DNA from: JACRDG01 sp963760985
GTDB taxonomy: Bacteria > Desulfobacterota > Desulfomonilia > Desulfomonilales > Desulfomonilaceae
NCBI GenBank assembly: GCA_963760985.1
Contig: CAVXFM010000008.1
Coordinates: 1 to 64,000, forward strand
Length of the DNA: 64,000 nucleotides
Direction: 5' to 3'
The notes under the pieces were generated by a model. The model saw nothing but the letters and a program-made list of their open reading frames with translations. It was not told the origin of the DNA and did not search any database. The translations under genes were made by a program, and so were the position numbers. Positions 27,417 to 36,449 of this stretch are shown in pieces (positions within the stretch are counted from its first letter, which is position 1; each line of letters starts with the position of its first letter).

Positions 27417-30047
27417 ATGACCCAATCCTATGACTACGATGTGATTGTGATAGGGGCTGGTATTGCGGGGATGGTGTCCGCTGTGACTGCCAACGGGCTG
27501 GGCAAACGTGTAGCAGTCGTGGAGAAGACGAAACTAGGCGGAAACTGCACGAATTTCACGTGCATTCCCAGCAAGACGCTCATTCGGTTGAGCCATGCGA
27601 ACCGTGAGATTTCCCGACTTGCCTCTCTCGGCCTGCTGACGGGTGAAGCCACGACTGTGAATGGCCGAAACGTGATGGCTCACATAAGGTCTGTCGTAAA
27701 AAAGGCCTATGAGAAGGACGTTCCCAAAACATTTGAGCATATTGGCATCACCATCCTTTCCGGGTCCGCGGCCTTTGTCGATCCCCATCGCATAGAGGTG
27801 AACGGCCGAACCATCTCAGCATCCAAGTTCATTATAGCCGTCGGAACCCGCCCCCTCATTCCGCCCATTTCAGGGCTCAGCGACGTCGATTATCTGACGA
27901 ACGAGACGCTCTACGAACTGGACGACCTCCCCAAATCGCTCATCATCCTTGGCGGAGGCGTGGATGGACTCGAGTATGGATCAGCCTTCGGACGACTCGG
28001 CGTGCACACCACCATTGTTGAAATGGGCTCACGACTTCTTCCGGGAGCAGACCGTGAGCTGGTCAATCATTTGCTGCGCGCGCTGCAGGCCGACGGAATC
28101 AGCGTGATGATGGGGACTCAGGTGAACAGCCTGAGGAACCACCAAGGCAAGGTCGTCCTGGGCTATGAGCAAGGACATGGGGATCTCGGCGAGGTCGAAG
28201 CGGACCGGGTGCTCATAGCGCTTGGGAGGAGGCCCGATCTGGGCGGGCTTGCCCTTGACAAGGTGGGGGTGACCTGCACGCGGAAAGGTATTATCGTGGA
28301 TAAGACCCTCAGGACGTCCGCTTCCCACATCTACGCGTGCGGGGATATTGTGGGCCCTCACCAGTTGGCATCCATGGCCGAGTATCAGGGAATCGTCGCT
28401 GCCACGAACGCCATTCTGCCGATAAAACAAAAGGTCGAGTACCGGAACAGCGTTTCTGTGATATTCACGGAGCCTCCGCTGGCTTTCCTGGGACTCACGG
28501 AAGCGCAAGCGCACGCAAAGCATGGACATAGGTTGAGGGTGTACCGGTCTGATTACGCAACGATGCGCCGGGCATTGATAGATGGGGCCACCACAGGGTT
28601 AGCGAAGTTCCTCTGCGACGGCCGGGGCCGGCTCATCGGAGCCCATATCCTGGGTGAGGCTGCAGCGGAAGTCATTCACGAGGCTCAAGTGATCAAATCC
28701 TTGAAAAGTCCTCTTCAAAAGCTAAATATGGTGACACATGCGTACCCCACCTACGCTCAGGCGCTTGTGGGCCGAGCGAGCCAGCTGGCTTTTCTCGACA
28801 CTACCGCGAGTAGTGTATTCGTCAAGGCAGCGCTCTCCATTTTCCCTGGCCTGGAAAACAAGCTGAATCTCGCAAGAGATCGTCTGGCCGAAACGCACTC
28901 CCCACGGTCAGAGAACAAGACGGCAAAGATACATGTGGTGATAGAGGCTGAGGACGCCCCCCCTGAGCAAATCAGGATGAACGCCGTTTACGTGGATGAG
29001 AGTGTGTGCGTCATCGATCTTCCCGAAGACCTGCTGGGCCACGATGTGCGCCCCATAATGGCTGCATGTGCCTGGCGTGGGGCCAGGGATCCCACGAACA
29101 TTATTCTCAATTGTACCCGGGTTCGTCGTATCAATGGCCTCGGGGCAAGCATGCTTGTGAAGCTCGCCGCGCGTGCGAACACCAATGGACAAAGCTTGTC
29201 GGCGTTTGGCGTGGGCGACCACCTGCGGCAAGTTTTCAAGGTTACCGAACTCGATCAGGCAATCCAGGTCCACCGGAGCCGAACTGATGCGCTCACGGTT
29301 GCAGGCGTTTCACAAGGGCAATCGTCTCGCGAGATCACGGAGGAATCTGAGGTCGTGGTGAATTTGGCAAGCTGGGCCGAACCTGTTTCCGAGCTGTTTG
29401 TGCCCGCGGCGCCCAAAGAAGCGAGAAACCTCAACGTTCATGGTCTTCGTGCCGTTGGTCCGGTCAACGGGTTCGGCCGACTATGCCAGAAGGTGTTCCG
29501 CCTTCACCTCAGCGATCCCGCCATATCCCCTGATCAGGCGATGGAGGCGCTCAAAGAAAACTTTGCCAGCTTCCAGCCGTCTTTCAACCGCTTCTACCCT
29601 TCTTCCGCAGGCATCAAGGCAGGTGAGATCGTCCTCATCGATTCTTCCACGCCTGGCGGGCCCGTTTCCACCGGTGTCATGATCCTTTACGCGGACGAGC
29701 GATCGTTCACGTTCACTACGCCGCAAGGACATCCTGAATGCGGCTTTGTCAGTTTCTGCGGACATGAAGGGAGTGCAGGCACGGTCGTAGAGATAGTGGG
29801 ATTAGCCCGAGCTAGCGATCCCGTCTATGAGGCAGCGTTTCGATTGATCGGATCCAAGATTCAGACAAGAATATGGACCCACGTGCTCACATCGCTTGCA
29901 GTGCATCTGGGAGTTCCTGCCAAGATTACCCTTGATCAGGAATGTGTGGATACGCGCCTGCGGTGGTCCCAAGTCGGAAATGTGTACTACAATGCTCAGA
30001 TCAGAACTCTGATCCACGAGCCCAAGCGATGGTTCAGGATCGGGTAG
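27417..30047 (+). CDS. FAD-dependent disulfide oxidoreductase fused to STAS and DUF1990-like domains
   Basis: An 876-aa three-part protein. Residues 1-470 form a class I pyridine-nucleotide disulfide oxidoreductase (mercuric reductase/lipoamide dehydrogenase type): FAD site VIGAGIAGM, redox pair CTNFTC (Cys44 and Cys49), NAD(P)-binding LGGGVDGLEYGS and YACGDIVG, and a dimerisation domain with HAYPTYAQAL. Residues about 505-620 resemble a STAS domain (VIDLPEDLLGHD, IILNCTRVRRINGLGASMLVKLAARA). Residues about 660-876 resemble DUF1990/SRPBCC proteins (FTFTTPQGHPECG). The usual C-terminal Cys pair of MerA is absent. The start is the ATG of MTQSYDYDVIVIG; an open frame runs back to 27330. Its position between a PNPOx-like gene and a CrtI-like gene suggests a redox or stress role. 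Confidence 0.82.
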   Translation: MTQSYDYDVIVIGAGIAGMVSAVTANGLGKRVAVVEKTKLGGNCTNFTCIPSKTLIRLSHANREISRLASLGLLTGEATTVNGRNVMAHIRSVVKKAYEKDVPKTFEHIGITILSGSAAFVDPHRIEVNGRTISASKFIIAVGTRPLIPPISGLSDVDYLTNETLYELDDLPKSLIILGGGVDGLEYGSAFGRLGVHTTIVEMGSRLLPGADRELVNHLLRALQADGISVMMGTQVNSLRNHQGKVVLGYEQGHGDLGEVEADRVLIALGRRPDLGGLALDKVGVTCTRKGIIVDKTLRTSASHIYACGDIVGPHQLASMAEYQGIVAATNAILPIKQKVEYRNSVSVIFTEPPLAFLGLTEAQAHAKHGHRLRVYRSDYATMRRALIDGATTGLAKFLCDGRGRLIGAHILGEAAAEVIHEAQVIKSLKSPLQKLNMVTHAYPTYAQALVGRASQLAFLDTTASSVFVKAALSIFPGLENKLNLARDRLAETHSPRSENKTAKIHVVIEAEDAPPEQIRMNAVYVDESVCVIDLPEDLLGHDVRPIMAACAWRGARDPTNIILNCTRVRRINGLGASMLVKLAARANTNGQSLSAFGVGDHLRQVFKVTELDQAIQVHRSRTDALTVAGVSQGQSSREITEESEVVVNLASWAEPVSELFVPAAPKEARNLNVHGLRAVGPVNGFGRLCQKVFRLHLSDPAISPDQAMEALKENFASFQPSFNRFYPSSAGIKAGEIVLIDSSTPGGPVSTGVMILYADERSFTFTTPQGHPECGFVSFCGHEGSAGTVVEIVGLARASDPVYEAAFRLIGSKIQTRIWTHVLTSLAVHLGVPAKITLDQECVDTRLRWSQVGNVYYNAQIRTLIHEPKRWFRIG

Positions 30048-30071
30048 GAAGACTGTCTGGAGGCAGATTGC

Positions 30072-31502
30072 ATGCCTTCTCAATGGGAATATGATGCCGT
30101 GGTCGTGGGTTCCGGTCCGAATGGCTTGGCAGCGGCTATAACCATCGCTCGGGAAGGACATTCCGTCCTTGTCCTCGAGGCCAAGGAAACCATAGGGGGA
30201 GGTACGCGAACAGAAGAGCTGACCCTACCCGGTCTTCGCCACGACGTATGCTCGGCTATACATCCTCTGGCCCTGGCTTCACCGTTCTTTCGGTCCATCG
30301 ATCTTGCAGCCCTCGGACTTGAGTGGGTCCATCCACCGGTTCCCTTGGCCCATCCTCTAGATGAGGGATCTGCCGTGCTCCTTCAGAGATCGTGGGAAGA
30401 AACGGCAGAAGGCCTCGATACGGACACAGACCGCTATCGGGGGCTCATAGGACCTCTTGTCCGAGACTGGGACAAGCTTGTGCCGGAGTTGCTCAAACCT
30501 CTTGGCGTTCCTCGGAAGCCGCTCGCGCTTCTTCGTTTCGGACCGCGCGCCATGCGGTCAGCAGTGGGCCTAGCCCGATCTTGGTTCAAAGGGGTGAGGG
30601 CTAAAGCCCTTTTTGCAGGAAATTCCGCTCACGCGATCTTTCCGTTGCAGCATCTGTCGAGCGCGGGTTTCGGACTCATGCTCTGTATGTCCGCGCATGC
30701 CGTGGGATGGCCCATCGCCCGGGGTGGTTCCCGGGCAATTGCAGACGCTCTTGCTTCGTACCTCGTGTCACTGGGCGGGACCATTGAAGTGGGCACACCG
30801 GTCTCCTCCCTGAGTGATCTCCCCAAAGCCCGAGCTTTTCTTTTCGACGTCACACCCAGACAAATGGCTCGGATCGCGGGCTCAAGATTTCCCTCCGACT
30901 ATCTGGAGCGACTCCAAAGGCACCGCCACGGCCCTGGGGTCTTTAAAGTGGATTGGGCGCTCAAAGGCCCTATTCCGTGGCGGGATCAGCGTTGCTCGCT
31001 GGCAGGTACACTCCACCTGGGCGGCACTCTGGACGAAATCGCCGCTGCCGAAATGGATGTATGGAGGGGTGTTCTCCCTGAAAAACCGTTCGTCCTCCTG
31101 TCACAACCCAGCCTTTTCGATTCGACCCGGACGAGCGAAGCGCTTCACACGGCATGGGGGTATTGTCATGTTCCTCACGACTGCACCGTGGACATGACCC
31201 AGCGAATTGAAGCCCAGGTGGAACGCTTTGCTCCTGGATTCCGAAGCCTCGTAGCAGCCAGGCACACCATGTCGCCATTCGAGATGCAGGCATATAACGC
31301 GAACTACATCGGTGGAGATATTGCTGGTGGAGTGCAGAGTTTCGGGCAACTGTTCGTGCGGCCTTTGGGACGCTGGGTACCATATTCCACGCCCGCAAAG
31401 GGCCTTTACATTTGCTCGTCGTCAATGCCCCCTGGTGGCGGAGTGCATGGCATGTGCGGACACCTCGCAGCGAAGCTGGCACTCAAGGAGTGCCTTATAT
31501 AA
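30072..31502 (+). CDS. Phytoene dehydrogenase-like FAD oxidoreductase
   Basis: A 476-aa CrtI/NAD(P)/FAD-family protein. The dinucleotide-binding motif is at the N-terminus (DAVVVGSGPNGLAAAITIAREG) with the acidic ribose contact VLEAKETIGGG; the C-terminal FAD closure reads YICSSSMPPGGGVHGMCGHLAA. Full family length. It follows the fusion gene by 24 bp, with ggaggcag before the ATG, so cotranscription is near certain. Members act on carotenoids, retinol-like lipids or unknown substrates; no other carotenoid gene is in the window, so the substrate is open. Confidence 0.85.
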   Translation: MPSQWEYDAVVVGSGPNGLAAAITIAREGHSVLVLEAKETIGGGTRTEELTLPGLRHDVCSAIHPLALASPFFRSIDLAALGLEWVHPPVPLAHPLDEGSAVLLQRSWEETAEGLDTDTDRYRGLIGPLVRDWDKLVPELLKPLGVPRKPLALLRFGPRAMRSAVGLARSWFKGVRAKALFAGNSAHAIFPLQHLSSAGFGLMLCMSAHAVGWPIARGGSRAIADALASYLVSLGGTIEVGTPVSSLSDLPKARAFLFDVTPRQMARIAGSRFPSDYLERLQRHRHGPGVFKVDWALKGPIPWRDQRCSLAGTLHLGGTLDEIAAAEMDVWRGVLPEKPFVLLSQPSLFDSTRTSEALHTAWGYCHVPHDCTVDMTQRIEAQVERFAPGFRSLVAARHTMSPFEMQAYNANYIGGDIAGGVQSFGQLFVRPLGRWVPYSTPAKGLYICSSSMPPGGGVHGMCGHLAAKLALKECLI

Positions 31503-31526
31503 CGTGTCACTTTCAAACGGGTAATA

Positions 31527-31649
31527 CCAATGCGTTTTCAAGCGTACAATACTGGGGGCAAACCTCTTTCGCTACGAACGGCCAGGCCTGACTGCGCTTC
31601 AGAGGCATGCCGCCAGCAGACCTGAGTCACTTACGTGATCGCGCATCGG
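31527..31649 (+). repeat. Short interspersed element family 2, copy a
   Basis: A 123-bp element with imperfect 8-bp inverted ends (ccaatgcg/cgcatcgg). Another copy of exactly the same length, same orientation and high identity lies at 47784-47906. It has internal inverted pairs (tcacttacgtga). It sits 3' of the CrtI-like gene. Confidence 0.7.
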
Positions 31650-31839
31650 CATAAGATCTTAGAGTTGGGGATCTTCTGAGCGAAAAGATCAGACAGCTCT
31701 GCATCGTCCGGAGCGAAGGGAATCCCCAGCCTGTGCCAAGTTGCAAGAAATGAATCGGCATGAGCGCTCGGCTCTCGAAGGCCTGGCCCATGACGACTGG
31801 ACCGCACATCGAGCAACGCCAGCGGAGTCAGCCTTTGAG

Positions 31840-32280
31840 TCACGTTTTCATATGCAGTACGGTCACGTCCTGGAAGCGGCTGACCAGGATGTAGGATTCT
31901 ACGTCAACCATGATCAGAGCTGTGGAAGGAGAGGACAAGAAATCTTTCATATGCTGCTGCTTCTTCAGATAGACCCTTTCCAATTCTCCTCTCTCTGAAT
32001 CTGGAACTTCCCGGGCGCTCCCTATCATCGTCGCGGCCATGGCCTCGCGAATGTCCGCCGTCTGGTTAGACCGGTTGTCAACGAGCAAGGCAACCCCAGA
32101 CTTGGATAAAAGGTTCTCGTACTTCCTCGTGGCCCTTGTGGTGGCAAAAAGGATGGTGCCAAGGTCGCTGGTCTCGGCGAACGCCACCAGGTTAAGATAC
32201 GGGTGGTCGGGCTCCTGAGTCGCAAAGACGGCAAATTTCTGTGAGGCCAAAAGGTTCCTGACTTCTTCCTCGGGTTTCAT
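31840..32280 (-). CDS. Pyridoxamine 5'-phosphate oxidase-like protein 2
   Basis: A 146-aa split-barrel flavoprotein-like protein: VRNLLASQKFAVFATQEPDHPYLNLVAFAETSD, ILFATTRATRKYENLLSKSGVALLVDNRS, and a C-terminal VDVESYILVSRFQDVTVL. The start is the ATG of MKPEEEVRN with gaaggga upstream; a GTG four codons earlier is less likely. It is intact, unlike the relative at 26926-27305, and sequence-divergent from it. Cofactor probably FMN; role unknown. Confidence 0.82.
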   Translation of the reverse strand: MKPEEEVRNLLASQKFAVFATQEPDHPYLNLVAFAETSDLGTILFATTRATRKYENLLSKSGVALLVDNRSNQTADIREAMAATMIGSAREVPDSERGELERVYLKKQQHMKDFLSSPSTALIMVDVESYILVSRFQDVTVLHMKT

Positions 32281-32362
32281 GGCTCCCTTCACAGCTGGCG
32301 GCCCCCTTTTTGGAACAGCGGGACCGGTGTGCGCAACGGCAGAGAGGTTAACCGGTTATACT

Positions 32363-32504
32363 GGTGCCAAAAGGTTTGTCCGTTTGATCCTTCGGTGCGG
32401 GAAAGTCTTACTTCACTGCGAGCGAGGCAGAGCCGTCAAATCTTCGTTCAGGCGTCCCCACACCTTTCCAAGGCACGAGCCATTCGGTAAGGACTTTTGG
32501 CACC
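32363..32504 (+). repeat. Short interspersed element family 1, copy b (MITE-like)
   Basis: A 142-bp element with perfect 11-bp terminal inverted repeats, ggtgccaaaag (32363-32373) and cttttggcacc (32494-32504). The core gcgagcgaggcagagccgtc matches copies at 14637-14775 and 54506-54566. Non-coding; it lies between two minus-strand genes. Confidence 0.72.
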
Positions 32505-32570
32505 TGCTCTCTTATCTTGACTCTGCGCTTCCCGTTTCCCCCACACGCGATGTGCGTCACACGCGGCAAA

Positions 32571-33005
32571 CTACAAGTGGCTGGCTTCACTCGAACTCAA
32601 CGCTAAACGGGCGTGGACAAGTTTCCGGTACTTCTCCGCGACCTTGGCCGAATCACCTTTGGCCAGAGCGTTCAGCATGTCACCCTCCAGCTCGGCTACC
32701 TCCAGCCTCGAGTAATAGTCCAGGGTTTCTTTGAGATGGGCCAAGACGATCTTTCCCGTCAGCAGAGGATGGTTGTTGGTTACGTTGGCATCGGGGAACT
32801 GCAGCCCGTGTTCCAGTTCGACCTCCAGGCCGCGACGAAACTCGTCGGCAGTGATTTGAGCCGCTTCCGCACCGACGGCAGTCTGTATGAGTTGTGCCTC
32901 CTCCATGAGGACCACAGCCTCTGTCAGCGATGTCCAGTCCCGAATGCCGAGTTCACGGCATACTCTTTGTACTTCCTCGGTGGTAATGTACTGGGGCAGT
33001 TTCAT
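32571..33005 (-). CDS. DUF5661 family protein
   Basis: A 144-aa alpha-helical protein. The C-terminal half carries the family signature FRRGLEVELEHG, DANVTNNHPLLTGKIVLAHLKETLDYYSRLEVAELEGD. Such proteins are short, soluble and of unknown function. The ATG follows gaggagggtcga (good Shine-Dalgarno). No signal peptide or membrane segment. Confidence 0.8.
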   Translation of the reverse strand: MKLPQYITTEEVQRVCRELGIRDWTSLTEAVVLMEEAQLIQTAVGAEAAQITADEFRRGLEVELEHGLQFPDANVTNNHPLLTGKIVLAHLKETLDYYSRLEVAELEGDMLNALAKGDSAKVAEKYRKLVHARLALSSSEASHL

Positions 33006-33463
33006 TCGACCCTCCTCTGATCAATCAAGCCGACTGTTTCCTGAAAGGGTTATGACTCGTCGGTCCGTCTCGGTTTTCGCCTCTCGCATCATTGTGCGCC
33101 CCGCGATTCCAAGACGTGCGGTCGTATCTTACCTGGAGGTCTTCAGAATCCAGGTCTCACGCCCGATCCCTCTCCGGAGAAGGCTCGCCCAAGAGATCCC
33201 AAGACCTTCTTGGCCTCTGGAATATGTGTGCGTTCTTAATTTTATACCAGGCACCCTCATCTGGCCAGTCTCATTGACGAGAAAAGATGAGAGGAGGCTT
33301 CCCACGAACGATCTTCCCTCGATTCTCTATGCGTAATCCCCACGTTTCCAGGGTTTTTCGGCTCAACGTCCCATGGGATCTCTGAAGTGGCGGGAGGACA
33401 CCAAAACCCATTGGCGGCCCGATGAGCCAGGAGACAGCTGGCGAAATCGATTACAGACCACAT
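33006..33463. other. Gene-free stretch
   Basis: About 460 bp between the photolyase stop and the DUF5661 start. I see no gene, RNA or repeat; it must hold the DUF5661 promoter. Confidence 0.4.
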
Positions 33464-34951
33464 TCATTCCGCGTACTTCTGCAGGTACAGTTTGAGGCGA
33501 AGCTTTCTCCGTGTGTTTTTTGAGGACATGTACCTGATCTTTCCGAACACCGGCCTTTCAGGGGCCCAAGGTCTGTCGTACCGTCCGAAGATCCAGAAGA
33601 TCCCCGTGTACGAATTCGGATTACGACCGTCAAGTGCAAACTTGTTGTTGAGGTGGATCATGATGTCCAGCGCATGCTCCGGCGACCGCGTCCACTCGAG
33701 AATCTTCTTGCCCCACAACATGCGAAGATAATTGTGAAGTCGTCCCTCTCGATATAATTGTCTTTGTGCAGCATTCCAGATGGGATCATGGGTGTCGGCG
33801 TTCTCGAGCTGATCAAGGCCGTACACGATGGGGCGTGGATCGTTCCTGTGTCTGTCCAGTGTGTCCTGTGCCCACGTCGGAAGTGATGCATAACGGTCAT
33901 AGAGAGGCAGATGCGTGCACATGTTGTACCCGAGCTCGCGCCATGTGATCAGCTGGTCCAGGAAGGATTCGGCATTATGACTCATGCCCCACCAGCCCTC
34001 ACGCTGTCCTCGCCCGCGGGGCCAGATCCGATTCCTGGACCATCCTTCATGATGTATCAGGTCGTGAAGCACCTGATGGACCGAGATATGACCAAAATGG
34101 AGATAGGGTGAGATGCCGCTCGTGGAATCGTCGTCAGGATGGTTTCTGCTTTCAGAATATCTATCGAGGCCCGCTTCGAGAAACTCCTCCAGAGTTCGGC
34201 TTGCCGTGCGCTCTCCTCCGTGGATCCACGATGGTGGGACTGAGTGATCAATGGCAAGGGAAGCCAACGATCCTTCATTGAGGGACTCAAGGATCTCGTG
34301 TGCCGGTGGCCATCGGTCAAGAATACTGCCGGGGAGTTGTCCGTGGAATGGCCGAACACCGTCTACCAGAGGGTCAGACTTGGGAAATACATGTAAATGA
34401 GGTTCAATGGCATTCTGGAGGAAACGTCTGAATGAGAAGGCAGTCAAAAAGACCCGGTCTGTCCATTCTATCGGTAAAATCCCGTTTGAGTCGACTTTTT
34501 CCATAAGGACGCCCACCTGACGGGCTGCGGACGAAACCATCCTGGGCAAAAAGAAAGCGGGAAAATCATCGGTAACGACGACGCAGGCCCGTTTGGCCAG
34601 CTCACGCAAGAGTCCCTTACCTGCAGCGGGGACAGGTTCCACATACGGATAATAGAGTACGCCGGTCCCTTTCAGACGGGAGGCGTTGTCCTGCATCCCT
34701 TCCACGACAAAGCGGTGGATCCGGTCAGAGGCCCATTGATAGCCGCATCGCAACGCCTCCAGGATCACGAGCGATTTGCCAAATCGGTTCGCCCATTCGA
34801 CTGCCCGTTGAAGGCTGAAATTCCAATGGGTTCTGCGGTTGGCACTCATCCAGTAGAGGACGTAGTCGCCTTGAGGGTTTTCCCCAGCCTCATTGCACTG
34901 CTGAATTCGGAAATCTGGTACCTGTGTCACGTGAGGGCTCGACAGTGCCAT
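33464..34951 (-). CDS. phr: Class II-like deoxyribodipyrimidine photolyase
   Basis: Flavoprotein that uses blue light to split cyclobutane pyrimidine dimers in DNA. The N-terminal antenna domain begins YVLYWMSANRRTHWNFSLQRAVEWA. The FAD-binding domain has SPYLHFGHIS, FLDQLITWRELGYNMC, HDPIWNAAQRQL, RMLWGKKILEWT and LDGRNPNSYTGIFW, the block order of class II photolyases, ending PVFGKIRYMSS. About 495 aa from the chosen ATG (MALSSPHVTQV); the frame is open to 35233 but the extra residues look non-coding and overlap an IS200 remnant on the other strand. The Shine-Dalgarno is weak and an ATG at 34993 is an alternative. A light-dependent repair enzyme implies at least occasional exposure to light. 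Confidence 0.88.
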   Translation of the reverse strand: MALSSPHVTQVPDFRIQQCNEAGENPQGDYVLYWMSANRRTHWNFSLQRAVEWANRFGKSLVILEALRCGYQWASDRIHRFVVEGMQDNASRLKGTGVLYYPYVEPVPAAGKGLLRELAKRACVVVTDDFPAFFLPRMVSSAARQVGVLMEKVDSNGILPIEWTDRVFLTAFSFRRFLQNAIEPHLHVFPKSDPLVDGVRPFHGQLPGSILDRWPPAHEILESLNEGSLASLAIDHSVPPSWIHGGERTASRTLEEFLEAGLDRYSESRNHPDDDSTSGISPYLHFGHISVHQVLHDLIHHEGWSRNRIWPRGRGQREGWWGMSHNAESFLDQLITWRELGYNMCTHLPLYDRYASLPTWAQDTLDRHRNDPRPIVYGLDQLENADTHDPIWNAAQRQLYREGRLHNYLRMLWGKKILEWTRSPEHALDIMIHLNNKFALDGRNPNSYTGIFWIFGRYDRPWAPERPVFGKIRYMSSKNTRRKLRLKLYLQKYAE

Positions 34952-35002
34952 TCTTCTGTCCGCCGATCGGCTGATTTCCTTGCATTTGCACATACGGGTA
35001 TA

Positions 35003-35079
35003 AGTCACACGGTTGGGGAGTGCAAGTACCACGTCGTGTGGATTCGGAAATACCGTACACAGGTCCTTTATGAGGGAGC
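35003..35079 (+). pseudogene. IS200/IS605 TnpA N-terminal fragment
   Basis: Reads SHTVGECKYHVVWIRKYRTQ followed by VLYEG, the start of Y1 (HUH) transposases of IS200/IS605 elements. The HUH and catalytic Tyr regions are absent, so only about 26 codons survive. It lies between the divergent photolyase and alcohol dehydrogenase genes and is in frame with, but not part of, the latter. Confidence 0.6.
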
Positions 35080-35221
35080 TCATGGGCGACAAGTGTGCGT
35101 TACAGAAGGAATCCCGCGTGCAAAGTGGGTTTGTGGTAAACTGGTCTCTCTGATCGGCGGCCTCAACGAGGCGAGAACGCTGTGGGGAGAAAGGAAGTGG
35201 ACCTTGGCTCTTCATCCCGAC

Positions 35222-36319
35222 ATGCACGTGCACAAAATTCGGGCGGCAGTCTTACGGAAGCGGGGTGGCCCCTTGAGGATCGAATCCGTTGAACTGGAAG
35301 GCCCGCGAGATGATGAGGTTTTGGTGCGTATCGTGGCCTCAGGTATCTGCCACACCGATATCGACATCTGCGACACCTGGGACTCAGCCGATACTCCGGC
35401 GGTGCTGGGTCATGAGGGTGCAGGTGTGGTGGAACAGGTGGGCAGCCTTGTGACTGGGGTCACCCGTGGCGATCATGTGGTACTCTCTTACCAGTCCTGC
35501 GGCCTCTGCCCGCAATGCCGAAGCGGCCACCCGACGGAGTGCGAGCAATTCTGGGACGCGAACTTTGGTTTCGCACGTCTGGACGGGAGCAACGCCATGC
35601 AACGCAGCGGCGTTCGCGGGCATTTCTTCGGCCAGTCCTCCTTCGCCACCCACGTCCTAGCCACTCCACGCAATCTCGTCAAGGTTTCCAAAGACTTGCC
35701 TCTTGCGATTCTGGCTCCGCTAGGTTGCGGCATACAGACCGGAGCCGGTACCGTGATGAACTCGCTGAACGTTTCGAGGGGCTCAAGCATTGCCATTTTC
35801 GGCACCGGAGCGGTGGGCCTTGCCGCGGTGATGGCGGCCCGCATCGTCGGAGCCGACCCGATCATAGGGGTGGACCTGAGACCCTCGCGGCTTGAAATCG
35901 CCATGGAATTGGGTACTACCCACGTGATAGACAATCGTCACAATAACGTCGCGTCCCACATCGCCGAGATTACCGGCACCGGCGTTGACTACGTGGTGGA
36001 AACCACCGGCGATTGGCACATGCACCGGCTCGCCATTCAGGTGTTGAATCCACGTGGCACGGTGGCGCTCCTCACTGGAGCGAGCGGGTCAGACTCTCTG
36101 CCGGAAGGTCGCAAAACCCTCGGAATCATTCAAGGCGATGCGGTTCCACAGCGCTTCATCCCTAGACTGATCGAGCTGTATCGGGCAGGACGGTTTCCCT
36201 TTGACCGCCTGGTGAAATGCTATGACTTCAAAGAGATCAATAAGGCAATCGAGGACGCCAGGAACGGAGACACGATCAAACCCTTGCTTCGAATCAGCGG
36301 AGAGTCTCCTGGTGGCTGA
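35222..36319 (+). CDS. Zinc-dependent alcohol dehydrogenase
   Basis: A 365-aa medium-chain dehydrogenase, close to aryl/benzyl alcohol dehydrogenases. Catalytic zinc ligands: Cys in SGICHTD and His in GHEGAGVVE. The structural zinc loop CGLCPQCRSGHPTEC is complete. The Rossmann motif is FGTGAVGLAAV, with VDLRPSRLEIA after it; an Asp at the end of beta-2 suggests NAD preference. C-terminal YDFKEINKAIEDARNGDTIKPLL is typical. The start is the ATG of MHVHKIRAAVL; the frame is open far upstream through the TnpA remnant. It oxidises an alcohol or reduces an aldehyde; the exact substrate is not predictable. Confidence 0.87.
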   Translation: MHVHKIRAAVLRKRGGPLRIESVELEGPRDDEVLVRIVASGICHTDIDICDTWDSADTPAVLGHEGAGVVEQVGSLVTGVTRGDHVVLSYQSCGLCPQCRSGHPTECEQFWDANFGFARLDGSNAMQRSGVRGHFFGQSSFATHVLATPRNLVKVSKDLPLAILAPLGCGIQTGAGTVMNSLNVSRGSSIAIFGTGAVGLAAVMAARIVGADPIIGVDLRPSRLEIAMELGTTHVIDNRHNNVASHIAEITGTGVDYVVETTGDWHMHRLAIQVLNPRGTVALLTGASGSDSLPEGRKTLGIIQGDAVPQRFIPRLIELYRAGRFPFDRLVKCYDFKEINKAIEDARNGDTIKPLLRISGESPGG

Positions 36320-36449
36320 CGCGACCAAGACCGTGAAAGACGTCCCCCTCTCCCATGATCGAGCTGATGAGACGGCTTTGCGTCGCTCGAAAAGAAGGAC
36401 ATCTTCCTCCACTCAGTTGCGTGAATGTGCGCACCGCGGTATGAAACGA

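Noticed and set aside
34715..35221. N-terminal extension of the alcohol dehydrogenase frame
   Set aside because: The first 169 codons overlap the photolyase and an IS200 scrap; dehydrogenase similarity begins at MHVHKIRAAVL.
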